Of a DNA stretch of 64,000 bases, positions 35,128-43,118 are shown piece by piece (position 1 is the stretch's first letter; each line of letters starts with the position of its first letter). Under the pieces are notes generated by a model. That model saw only the letters and a list, made by a program, of their open reading frames with translations. It was not told where the DNA came from and made no database searches. Source of the DNA: JAJPHW01 sp963771505 (GTDB lineage Bacteria > Acidobacteriota > Terriglobia > Terriglobales > Acidobacteriaceae); NCBI GenBank assembly GCA_963771505.1, contig CAVYTO010000002.1, forward strand, positions 1,116,001 through 1,180,000, in the 5' to 3' direction. A program made the translations under genes and the position numbers.

Positions 35128-35903
35128 CCCAAAACCTTACAAGAGAAAAATACGATGAACCTGGCGACCGGGGGAAAGAATCGGCGGGATCTTCGTGAAC
35201 GCTTCAGACGAATCGCAGGCCTCACTATCAGCTTGTGCTCTCAGTTGCGTAGCAGCGCCAGTACAGAAAGACGACCAGATCCTTGCAGCTGTGATTGCTT
35301 CCGTGTGGCTCGAATGATCTCGGCCGGAACGGGTACATGATGGGCCAGCAGGTCTTTGAAAAACTTATCGTCGATCTCGACCCCTTAGACGATTTTGTCG
35401 GTCAGAGGGAGCATCGCCGAGCCGTTTGTTTCTGCCCTCAACGTCGATGCTTGTGGGCAGGTGGTACTCGCCAATGATTGGCATGACTCGCCCGCTGTAG
35501 CTGTCCGCTGTCTTACGTTCGACACCGGGTTGTAGAGGCCATCGCTTGTCTGCGCACTCTCTGGCCCGAGGTCAATGCCGAAGCACTGTCCACGGGATTA
35601 TCGGTGGGAAAGCCAAGAGCAGGTCGTTATTTACTGGTGGAAGCGACAAACACCCGCAGATTGTAGGGGCTTCCGGGGGCGTACGGCCTGCATCATAGGT
35701 CGTAATAATCGACAGATCTCCTCGAATAACTCAAGAGCGTGCAGGCGTAAATGTTCGTTAGCAAGCCACAAGATTCACCACCGCACGCGGCAGAGTCTGG
35801 CATCCGACGAACTCCGCGGCGCGTCCGAACGCGACAAGCACCCATGCGAAGCGGATTAGAGCAGAGATTAAGGCCCGCTAATCGACGCTGCTTTGCTAGC
35901 AAA

Positions 35904-35926
35904 ATGCCAAATATGCCAAATTGGCT
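35904..35926. promoter_or_regulatory. Possible operator
   Basis: ATGCCAAA occurs twice (35904-35911 and 35913-35920), and GCCAA-A-TTGGC forms an inverted repeat (35915-35925). These sit immediately upstream of the -35 element of the VWA gene promoter, the usual place for a regulator site. Confidence 0.4.
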
Positions 35927-35927
35927 G

Positions 35928-35955
35928 TTGCCTGATGCGAAAGCAGAGTTATAAT
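35928..35955 (+). promoter_or_regulatory. Promoter for the VWA-protein gene
   Basis: TTGCCT (35928-35933), a 16-base spacer and a perfect TATAAT (35950-35955). The start codon follows about 55 bases downstream. Confidence 0.6.
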
Positions 35956-36010
35956 CGCTGGCACATTGGCGGGAGGATCCCCCCTTGAGAGTCCGCCAAG
36001 GAGTAGCTCT

Positions 36011-37978
36011 GTGAATCATCGTACGCTTCGAACTCTACTACCTCTATTGCTGGCTTCGATCTTCTCGGTAGCAGGACAGAGCCCTATTTCTGTCGGCGGC
36101 GGCTCTTCTCCGCTGGCGGGAGGTTTCGGCCCTCCCGGCGGCAACGTGCCTTTCGATAACTCCCGGCTAAACATGACAATGTTGTCGAAGGACGCAGAAA
36201 AGGATATGAGTCCTCTCGAAAACCCGGCGATCTCGGTTTCCAAGCTCGACATGAAGGCTCCCGGAAAAGCACGCCACGAATACGAAAAGGGCGTATTGGC
36301 GTTGAGCCGAAAAACGTATCCCGAGGCTGCTGACCACCTCAAGACTGCAATTTCGATCTACCCCGATTTCGTAGCCGCACACAATGCGCTCGGATCGACA
36401 TTTCTTGGGCTTAACAAAAATCAAGAAGCGCGGGACGAATTCGCCAAAGCGGTCGCGCTTGACGATCACCTGCCTATTTCTCACTTGAATCTGGGATGCG
36501 CCGAAATGGCGCTCAAAAACTTCGGCGCAGCTGAGAGCGAGACGCAAAAGGCCGCCAACATCGCCCCACTCGACGTCCAAGTTCAATCGGCTCTCGCCTA
36601 TGCCCAGCTGATGAACCATAACTACCCTGCCGCCGTGGCAACTGCCCAGCAAGTTCACAACAAGAAACACAAAGACGCGTCAATCGTTCACTACTACGCG
36701 GCCGCCGCTCATGACAGCATGAATCATTCCAAGGATGCGCAACAGGAATTGGAGACGCTCCTCCGGGAAGATCCCAAGTCACCAGCCGCCGACCAGGCTC
36801 GACAACTCCTCGCCCAGATGAAAGCGGGACCGATTAAGACGGTTGCAGCCGTCGAGTCGGCTTCATTCACTGAAGTTGAAACTGCCCCGACCGCGCTTGC
36901 ACCCGGCCAACTGCCTCCTCAAATGCAAAAGCTCATTCAGGAGGCGAAAGAAAAGCAACAAATCGCCGAAGCCGAGGCGATGTGCCCCGGATGCGATACC
37001 GCCGAATCGCCGGACACTGTTGCGGCAGCCAATTCCCCGTCGGCCGCTCGCCCTAATGCGTTGAGCCGCAGCGCCACCGGATGGACGCTACGCAGCACCG
37101 TGGATGAAGTGGCAGTTTTATTCGCTGCCACCAACCACGGCGGCACTGTCGCCGACCTAACTCGGGCGGATGTAAAGGTTCGCGATGGACATCAACCTCC
37201 GGCATCGATCACCGGATTTTTGAGCGAATCCGAGCTGCCTTTGCGTCTCGGAATTGTGATTGACACTAGCGAATCCATCACCAGCCGCTTCTCGTTCGAG
37301 CAAAAAGCGGCGATCAACTTCCTCGACAAAGTGGTCACCGACAAGAAAGACCTGGCATTCGTTGTCGGCTTCGCCAACTCGATTTTGATGGTTCAGGATT
37401 TCACTGCCGATCAGACTCAACTGGCACATGGCATTGGTCAACTAGCTCCCGCGGGGGGAACTGCGCTCTGGGACGCCGTTACCTTTGGGGCGCAGAAGTT
37501 GATTGACCGAGTCGAGGAAAAACCTGTCGCACGCATACTAGTGGTCATCAGTGACGGCGAGGATAATTCCAGTAGCACAAGTCTAAAAGAAGCGATCGAA
37601 GCCGCCGAACGCGGCGAGGTGATCGTCTATACGGTCAGCACTCGCGACAACCGAGATCTGGCGACCCGCTTTACGATCACTCCGTACTCCGAAAATCTTG
37701 TCGTGGGCGACCACGCGCTCAAAGCACTGGCCGAAGGAACCGGCGGCGCTGCGTTCCTGCCCGGATCCCTGGGCAGCCTCAATCACAGCCTCACCGACCT
37801 TCAGCAAGTGATTCGCAGCCGATATTTGATTTCCTACAAACCCGCGCTTTTCAATCCTGATGGCCAGTTTCATCCGGTCGACATCACTGCAACCAAGGGC
37901 GGCCACAAATTGCGTGTCTACGCGCGCAAGGGTTATTATGCAAAATTAGATTCCCCCACCGGCGGAGGGACGTATTAG
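36011..37978 (+). CDS. TPR and VWA-domain secreted protein
   Basis: 655 residues from GTG 36011, chosen for AAGGAG at the right distance and a signal peptide (RTLRTLLPLLLASIFSVAGQ). TPR-like repeats run from about 87 to 273 (AHNALGSTFLGLNKNQEARDE). The C-terminal domain (about 355-650) is the VWFA-related type common in acidobacteria, with MIDAS DTSES near 414. It probably mediates protein contacts at the cell surface or periplasm. A second secreted protein gene follows 31 bases later. Confidence 0.87.
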   Translation: MNHRTLRTLLPLLLASIFSVAGQSPISVGGGSSPLAGGFGPPGGNVPFDNSRLNMTMLSKDAEKDMSPLENPAISVSKLDMKAPGKARHEYEKGVLALSRKTYPEAADHLKTAISIYPDFVAAHNALGSTFLGLNKNQEARDEFAKAVALDDHLPISHLNLGCAEMALKNFGAAESETQKAANIAPLDVQVQSALAYAQLMNHNYPAAVATAQQVHNKKHKDASIVHYYAAAAHDSMNHSKDAQQELETLLREDPKSPAADQARQLLAQMKAGPIKTVAAVESASFTEVETAPTALAPGQLPPQMQKLIQEAKEKQQIAEAEAMCPGCDTAESPDTVAAANSPSAARPNALSRSATGWTLRSTVDEVAVLFAATNHGGTVADLTRADVKVRDGHQPPASITGFLSESELPLRLGIVIDTSESITSRFSFEQKAAINFLDKVVTDKKDLAFVVGFANSILMVQDFTADQTQLAHGIGQLAPAGGTALWDAVTFGAQKLIDRVEEKPVARILVVISDGEDNSSSTSLKEAIEAAERGEVIVYTVSTRDNRDLATRFTITPYSENLVVGDHALKALAEGTGGAAFLPGSLGSLNHSLTDLQQVIRSRYLISYKPALFNPDGQFHPVDITATKGGHKLRVYARKGYYAKLDSPTGGGTY

Positions 37979-38009
37979 ATCCTGCATCGAAGTTTAGTAG
38001 GGAGGGTTT

Positions 38010-38690
38010 ATGCGCTCGATATTGATCGCCTCATTCTTGCTTGCCTCTACCTCACTTTTTGCTGGAGACAATCCGCGCGGCACCGTCCCCAAAGTATCGG
38101 CTAGCGCCTACCCGGCCCACAACCAAGTGAAAGAAATCTCTCTGGGTGCAACGCTCCTTCAGACTGATCAAGTCCGCAAGATATTCGTCTCTAACCTCAA
38201 TCGCTGTTGCGTTGTGGTTGAGGTTGCGGTCTACCCATCGGCGGTCGGCGGCACCGATGTTGCTTTGAACGATTTCGTCCTGCGTGATCGGGCCACCGAT
38301 ACTGCGGTCAGGCCTATGACTCCCGACGTTGTTGTTGCCATGCTGCACAAAAATGCGGGTTCCGCCCGCACAGTTAAAGTGAGCCCATCGTTTGGCGTTG
38401 GCTACCAGAGCGGAATCTACGACCCGGTCACTGGCCCCGAGCCTCCGGGAACCGTTTACCAAGGCGGAGTGAACGTTGCAACACCCAGCTCCGGCCCTAG
38501 ACCTGGATCGACGGAGAAAGACCGGAAGGTGATGGAGCACGAACTCTCGGAGCGCGGCTTGCCGGAAGGTAATGCCGGAACGCCTGTGTCTGGATATCTC
38601 TATTTCCCGGTTTCGGGAAAAGCGAAGTGCTCAAGTTGCCAGCTTGAATATGCGGCAAGCGGCAACAAGACCGTTCTTTCGCTTCAGTAA
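38010..38690 (+). CDS. Secreted protein of unknown function
   Basis: 226 residues with a signal peptide (SILIASFLLASTSLFAG) and GGGAGG before the ATG. A beta-rich middle, a proline/glycine linker (GPEPPGTVYQGG and SSGPRPGS) and four cysteines (NRCCV and AKCSSCQ) that could form disulfides. I do not recognise it. It lies just downstream of the VWA protein and is probably co-transcribed. Confidence 0.68.
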   Translation: MRSILIASFLLASTSLFAGDNPRGTVPKVSASAYPAHNQVKEISLGATLLQTDQVRKIFVSNLNRCCVVVEVAVYPSAVGGTDVALNDFVLRDRATDTAVRPMTPDVVVAMLHKNAGSARTVKVSPSFGVGYQSGIYDPVTGPEPPGTVYQGGVNVATPSSGPRPGSTEKDRKVMEHELSERGLPEGNAGTPVSGYLYFPVSGKAKCSSCQLEYAASGNKTVLSLQ

Positions 38691-38702
38691 GGCAGCCGGC
38701 GA

Positions 38703-40094
38703 CTACGCGCCAGCAGTCAGCTTATGGCTCTTTTCGGCGATACCGTATTGCCGGATTTTGTAGAGCAGAGCCTTGTAGCTGATTTTCAGCAGCACGGCGG
38801 CTTGCTTGCGGTTCCAATTAGTCTGATCTAGGGCTTGCTTGATGGCCTCGGCTTCCGCTTCATCTTTCGCCCCGCGCGCAACAGACTTCAAGCCGCCCGC
38901 AGCCTCTGAAGAAGAGGCGAAATGCGCGCCGCTACCGTCACTCTTAGGGTGTAGTTCGTTGATGGCTAATTTGTCATCTCCAAGAACTAGATAGCGCTTA
39001 ACGAAATTGTTCAACTCCCTCAGATTTCCTGGCCAGGAATAGTCCATGCAAGCCTGCATCAACTCCGGCGAATAAGGAAGTGGCGGACGCGCGTAATGTT
39101 CCGACATGCGCGCCATGAAATGCTTTAGCAGAATCGGAATTTCTTCCTTGCGCTCACGTAACGGCGGCACTTGCAAAGTAAACGCGTTGAGCCGGTAATA
39201 GAGGTCTTCGCGAAGGCGCTTGTTGGCCAGCGCTTCCGGGATGTTAATGTTCGTCGCCGCAAGGATTCGGACATCCACCTTGATCACGTTACGGCTGCCC
39301 AGCCTGGAGAACTGCTGATCTTGCAGCACATGCAGCAGTTTGGCTTGCAGGCTCGGAGGCATTTCCCCGATCTCATCCAGCAGTATCGTTCCTTTGTTGC
39401 AGATCTCAAACTTACCGGGTTTCGGATGGTTAGCCCCAGTGAAAGCGCCGGCTTCGTAACCGAAAAGCTCGCTCTCCAACAAGTCCGCCGGTACGGCTGC
39501 GCAGTTTACTTTCAAGAACGTGCGGTGAGCCCGCGGCGACAGCTTGTGGATCAGCCGTGCCATCACTTCTTTACCCGTGCCGCTCTCACCGAGCATGAGC
39601 ACCGGAATATCGACATTCGCGACCAGTGCCGCCTGAGATCGCAGCTTGCGCATTGCCGGACTGACTGCCACAAAGAAGGTGTCGTCCGCTATCTCTTCGA
39701 CTTCGCCCGGATAATTCTGTTGGTTGGTGCCCAGACACTGGTCAATCACGGCGTCCAGTTCGGCCTTCTGGAAAGGCTTGGTGATGTAATCGTGCGCGCC
39801 CAGACGAATGGCTTGCACCACCTTGCGGGTATCGTTCACGCAAGACAGCATGACCACTTTCATGTTCGAGTGAATTTTGCGCAACTGCTCGAGCGTCTGC
39901 AGTCCGTCAATCCCCGGCATCAGCAAGTCCAGCAATACCAACTCGGGATGGAATCCCTTTTGCACACGCTCCAGGGCTTCTTCGCCGGTACTTGCCGTTT
40001 CGACTTTAAAGTGGTCGACTTCAAGCAGAGTACGGATGTAACGCAACATCCCCGGTTCGTCATCGACCAGCAGAATCTTTGCAGTCTCCTTCAT
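38703..40094 (-). CDS. NtrC-family sigma-54 response regulator
   Basis: 463 residues. Receiver domain 1-120 (VDDE at 10-13, phospho-acceptor D56 in LLDLLMPG, LTKPFQ-type lysine in YITKPFQKAE), AAA+ domain from about 143 (Walker A GESGTGKE, GAFTGA loop in YEAGAFTGANHPKPG, Walker B LLDEIGE) and a Fis-type HTH at the C-terminus (NWNRKQAAVLLKISYKALLY). It remodels sigma-54 RNA polymerase on phosphorylation. Overlaps the kinase stop by ATGA, so the pair is coupled. Confidence 0.94.
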   Translation of the reverse strand: MKETAKILLVDDEPGMLRYIRTLLEVDHFKVETASTGEEALERVQKGFHPELVLLDLLMPGIDGLQTLEQLRKIHSNMKVVMLSCVNDTRKVVQAIRLGAHDYITKPFQKAELDAVIDQCLGTNQQNYPGEVEEIADDTFFVAVSPAMRKLRSQAALVANVDIPVLMLGESGTGKEVMARLIHKLSPRAHRTFLKVNCAAVPADLLESELFGYEAGAFTGANHPKPGKFEICNKGTILLDEIGEMPPSLQAKLLHVLQDQQFSRLGSRNVIKVDVRILAATNINIPEALANKRLREDLYYRLNAFTLQVPPLRERKEEIPILLKHFMARMSEHYARPPLPYSPELMQACMDYSWPGNLRELNNFVKRYLVLGDDKLAINELHPKSDGSGAHFASSSEAAGGLKSVARGAKDEAEAEAIKQALDQTNWNRKQAAVLLKISYKALLYKIRQYGIAEKSHKLTAGA

Positions 40095-41005
40095 TTTCTC
40101 TTTCCTGTTTCAGTCGAATTGGCTGATGGTTTCAGGGGGAGAATGAAGGAAAACTTCGAGCCTGCGCCCGGTTCGCTTTCCACCCAGATTTTGCCGCCCA
40201 TGCTGGTAACCAGTCTTCGCGCGATGGACAGTCCGAGACCCATGCCGTCGGAAGCCAGCTCGCTTTGCGGAGAACGAAAAAAATCGTCGAACACCTCAAG
40301 ATGATATTCGGGAGAAATACCGGGCCCAGTGTCGGAAACGCTCACTTTCACGGAATTCGGGCGCTGGTCCGATCGTTGCCGGCGTTCCGCAGGCAGCCCG
40401 CTCTTGCTCGCAGCACGACGTTCCCACATGTAAGGCTCGGCGTGCAGCCATACCGTTCCGCCCGCCGGCGTAAACTTCGAAGCGTTTTCGAGGAGATTCG
40501 AGATGATGCGCTCTACTTTCGGCTGGTCGAACTCGAATGGCGTTAATTTTTCGTTGACCAGGAAATAAAGCGCAAGACTATTTTCCTGAAAGCGCGGCGA
40601 CCAAAGCCGGCATACCTCCGAAAGGCACCCGTTCAGGTCGGCTGTCTCGTAGCGCAGCTTGACTTCTCCGGTTTCGAGGGCGCTGAAGCTCAGAAAATCC
40701 TGGATGAAGCGCTGCAACCGCTGGCCGCTCGAACGCATGTCACGCAGAACCTCCCGCTGGCGGTCGTTCAAGCCGCCAAGCTTTTCACTCTGCAAGACTT
40801 CTACATACCCGTTCAGGATCGCCAGCGGAGTTTTCAGGTCATGCGCGGCTGAAGCTAACGCGCTCGTTGTTCTCTGGTAACGCTCGCGTAACTGCGCGTA
40901 CTCCTGCACGAGATCCGCGCTCGGCTCCCGGCCCCGTTCCGCTCCCGCAGTCGCTTGAAGGTTCGCGCTCTCTTCGGATTTAGCCAAGCCAGCCTTTTCG
41001 GTCAT
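40091..41005 (-). CDS. Soluble sensor histidine kinase
   Basis: 304 residues from ATG 41005; the promoter at 41088-41116 rules out the longer frame. HisKA with the H-box ASAAHDLKTPLAILNGY, then HATPase_c with N box NLLENASKF, GTGPGIS-type G1 (SDTGPGI) and GMGLGLSIARRL. No membrane helix and only a short coiled N-terminus precede the kinase core, so any signal must come from a partner. Its cognate regulator is the overlapping NtrC-type gene. Confidence 0.92.
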   Translation of the reverse strand: MTEKAGLAKSEESANLQATAGAERGREPSADLVQEYAQLRERYQRTTSALASAAHDLKTPLAILNGYVEVLQSEKLGGLNDRQREVLRDMRSSGQRLQRFIQDFLSFSALETGEVKLRYETADLNGCLSEVCRLWSPRFQENSLALYFLVNEKLTPFEFDQPKVERIISNLLENASKFTPAGGTVWLHAEPYMWERRAASKSGLPAERRQRSDQRPNSVKVSVSDTGPGISPEYHLEVFDDFFRSPQSELASDGMGLGLSIARRLVTSMGGKIWVESEPGAGSKFSFILPLKPSANSTETGKRK

Positions 41006-41087
41006 GTCGCAGGAGTTGCAAGATCGACGAAAGGGGAAAAAACGAGCACTCAGCCGATGCCTGCGGGGAGTGAGTGCGATAAACAAA

Positions 41088-41116
41088 ATCCTATGGTATG
41101 GGGAAACGCCTGTCAA
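41088..41116 (-). promoter_or_regulatory. Promoter of the kinase/regulator operon
   Basis: On the minus strand TTGACA (41116-41111), exactly 17 bases, then TAGGAT (41093-41088). Perfect -35 and 4 of 6 at -10. The kinase start lies about 75 bases beyond the expected transcription start. Confidence 0.6.
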
Positions 41117-41373
41117 CGAAATTCAGGGCCGCCATGCATCCAGCACTGAACTCGCATCAGGATAAGAATCATCGACTTAGCGTACATACTTCCTGACGTT
41201 TCCAACATAATTTTCTCCGTCATTCTTCGGGTTTTGACCCGTCTTTAGCAAGAAACGCGTGGTTTTGCGGCATCTGGGGTACGACAGAACTACAATCGCT
41301 AGTTGCTGACGGGTCGTTTGGAAGGCCGAGTGCGGAACGTACAGGGTAAGTCTGGAAATCGAGGATCCCCCCT

Positions 41374-41754
41374 TTGCCCCAACGTCAACTAGACGGTGAA
41401 CGTCGTCAGTGGAGTCGGCTTCCGCTCGCGATTCCGGTGTTCGTCCGCAGCAGCGATGAAAACGGCAAGGAATTGGTGGAGTTCGCCAACGCCCTGAACG
41501 TATCGGCAGGAGGTGCTTTAATCGCGCTCCGCCGCTCTCTGCCGCTGTCCTCGCGGCTTTCCATCGAGATTCCCAGCGCGCCACTGGGCGCGTCCACAAA
41601 CGGCAGCAAAGCCTCCGGGCGCCTGTCCGCACGAGCTTTGCGAGTCAATTACGCGGACGGCTACCACTTGGTGGGCCTGAAATTTGCCCGCCCCTTGGCG
41701 GACGGATCGAAATCCGCGGTTGCCGCTCGAAGGAAAACAACTTCTACCAAGTGA
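41374..41754 (+). CDS. PilZ-domain protein
   Basis: 126 residues from a TTG at 41374. RRQWSRLPLAIPVFVRSSDE supplies the RxxxR-type motif and NVSAGGALIALRR the D/NxSxxG motif of the c-di-GMP-binding PilZ fold. The C-terminus is basic. There is no other domain, so it is probably a small c-di-GMP receptor acting on a partner. It lies between two sigma-54 regulators, one on each side. Confidence 0.72.
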   Translation: MPQRQLDGERRQWSRLPLAIPVFVRSSDENGKELVEFANALNVSAGGALIALRRSLPLSSRLSIEIPSAPLGASTNGSKASGRLSARALRVNYADGYHLVGLKFARPLADGSKSAVAARRKTTSTK

Positions 41755-41862
41755 AAAGTTTTTCCTACTCTTTTCGATTCTTGTAGGCCGAAGGACCTCA
41801 TTTCCCTGCCCTCGTGCAACTTCCTGCGCACTTCGCGCAACGAATTGCATTAACATCACTTA

Positions 41863-43008
41863 GTGTCGAAATGCAGCTGCAAAACTCCCTTTGCAGCGTT
41901 TGGCCGTTCGGATGCACTTATCAACGCGCCCCCAGTCAGGATGACTACTTTAATGGCAAATCCGGTGAGTACGCTGGTTCAGTCGATCGGCGAGATGCCC
42001 CCCGAATCGATCGTATTCGGCAAGTCAGAGCAGATGAGAGCGCTGCGCGAGCGACTTGACAAGGTCGCGGCCGCTAATGTTCCTGTCCTGATTGAAGGCG
42101 AGAGCGGTACTGGTAAAGACATCATCGCCCGCATGATCCACGCCCGTTCGCCATGGCGCAGCGGCCCGTATGTAAAAGTGAACTGCCCGGCGATTCCGGG
42201 GACCCTGCTGGAAAGCGAACTCTTCGGCTACGAGAAAGGCGCATTCACCGGGGCATTTGGGACAAAACCCGGCCGCGTCGAAATGGCTCACCGCGGCACC
42301 CTGTTTCTCGACGAAATTTCAGAACTCGACCTCGCGCTGCAATCGAAGCTGCTGCAACTGCTGCAAGACGGGCAGTTTTGCCGCATCGGCGCCCAGGAAG
42401 ACAAGAAAGTGGAAGTGCGCATCGTATGCGCCACCAACCGCAAGCTCGAAGTGGAAATTGAAACCGGAACTTTCCGTCAGGACCTCTTCTACCGCATCAA
42501 CGTCGTCAATCTGCAAATGCCGCCACTGCGCGAACGGCGCGGCGACATCGAAGAATTGAGCCGCTATTTTCTCGACTTCTACAACCGCAAATACAATTGC
42601 AAAACTCGACCCGTTTCTGCGGACCTCATGACGTCAATGCGGAAATATCATTGGCCGGGCAATATCCGCGAACTGGAAAATCTGATTAAGCGATACGTGA
42701 TCCTGGGCAACGAAGATGTGCTTACCAGCGATCTGGTCGCGCGCGAGCCCGAATCCTATATGCCCGAGATCAATATTGACGGACCGATCTCGCTCAAAAA
42801 ACTGACTCGCGAAGCCACACGCGACTTGGAACGAAAGATTATCCTCAAAGTTTTGCAAGCCCACCACTGGAACCGTAAGCAGACCGCCCGCGCCCTCAAC
42901 ATCAGCTACCGGGCGTTGCTCTACAAAATCAGGGACGCCGGCTTGCCCGCCAATCGCTCGCTACGTCGTCCGCCAGTGCCAGTCGAAGGCAGCGCCGCCG
43001 CGGACTGA
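41863..43008 (+). CDS. Sigma-54 activator lacking a receiver domain
   Basis: 381 residues from GTG 41863, which has TAACAT six bases upstream; ATGs at 41941 and 41953 are alternatives. AAA+ domain (Walker A GESGTGKD, YEKGAFTGAFGTKPG, Walker B LFLDEISE) and a C-terminal Fis HTH (HHWNRKQTARALNISYRALLY). There is no receiver, so activity is probably set by expression or by a binding partner. The HTH closely resembles that of the NtrC-type gene at 38703, suggesting duplication. Confidence 0.9.
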   Translation: MSKCSCKTPFAAFGRSDALINAPPVRMTTLMANPVSTLVQSIGEMPPESIVFGKSEQMRALRERLDKVAAANVPVLIEGESGTGKDIIARMIHARSPWRSGPYVKVNCPAIPGTLLESELFGYEKGAFTGAFGTKPGRVEMAHRGTLFLDEISELDLALQSKLLQLLQDGQFCRIGAQEDKKVEVRIVCATNRKLEVEIETGTFRQDLFYRINVVNLQMPPLRERRGDIEELSRYFLDFYNRKYNCKTRPVSADLMTSMRKYHWPGNIRELENLIKRYVILGNEDVLTSDLVAREPESYMPEINIDGPISLKKLTREATRDLERKIILKVLQAHHWNRKQTARALNISYRALLYKIRDAGLPANRSLRRPPVPVEGSAAAD

Positions 43009-43118
43009 CCGACCGAATTTCCGACCACTCGTAGTCCATTCAAGCCGTCGAGCCTTGACTTTTCCTACCGTACCACGGCATCGTCAGCCGGGCCCATCGG
43101 ATACATCCGCGCTGCCGA

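Larger units (their letters stand above)
35128..36010. other. Gene-free region before the VWA protein
   Basis: About 880 bases without a recognised gene. Several frames of 60-110 codons exist on both strands, but they lack domains, good starts and consistent reading. It may hold the remains of a decayed gene. The last ~110 bases carry repeats and a promoter for the VWA gene. Confidence 0.5.

Noticed and set aside
35155..35954. Transposase remnant in the gene-free region
   Set aside because: Short basic frames are present, but I see no catalytic motif, terminal inverted repeats or target duplication.
39171..40304. 377-codon plus-strand frame opposite the NtrC-type regulator
   Set aside because: Antisense to a complete receiver-AAA-Fis protein with all motifs; composition rich in H, R and Q and no family resemblance.
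41005..41116. Longer histidine kinase starting at TTG 41116
   Set aside because: The TTGACA-17-TAGGAT promoter overlaps this stretch, so the start must lie downstream.
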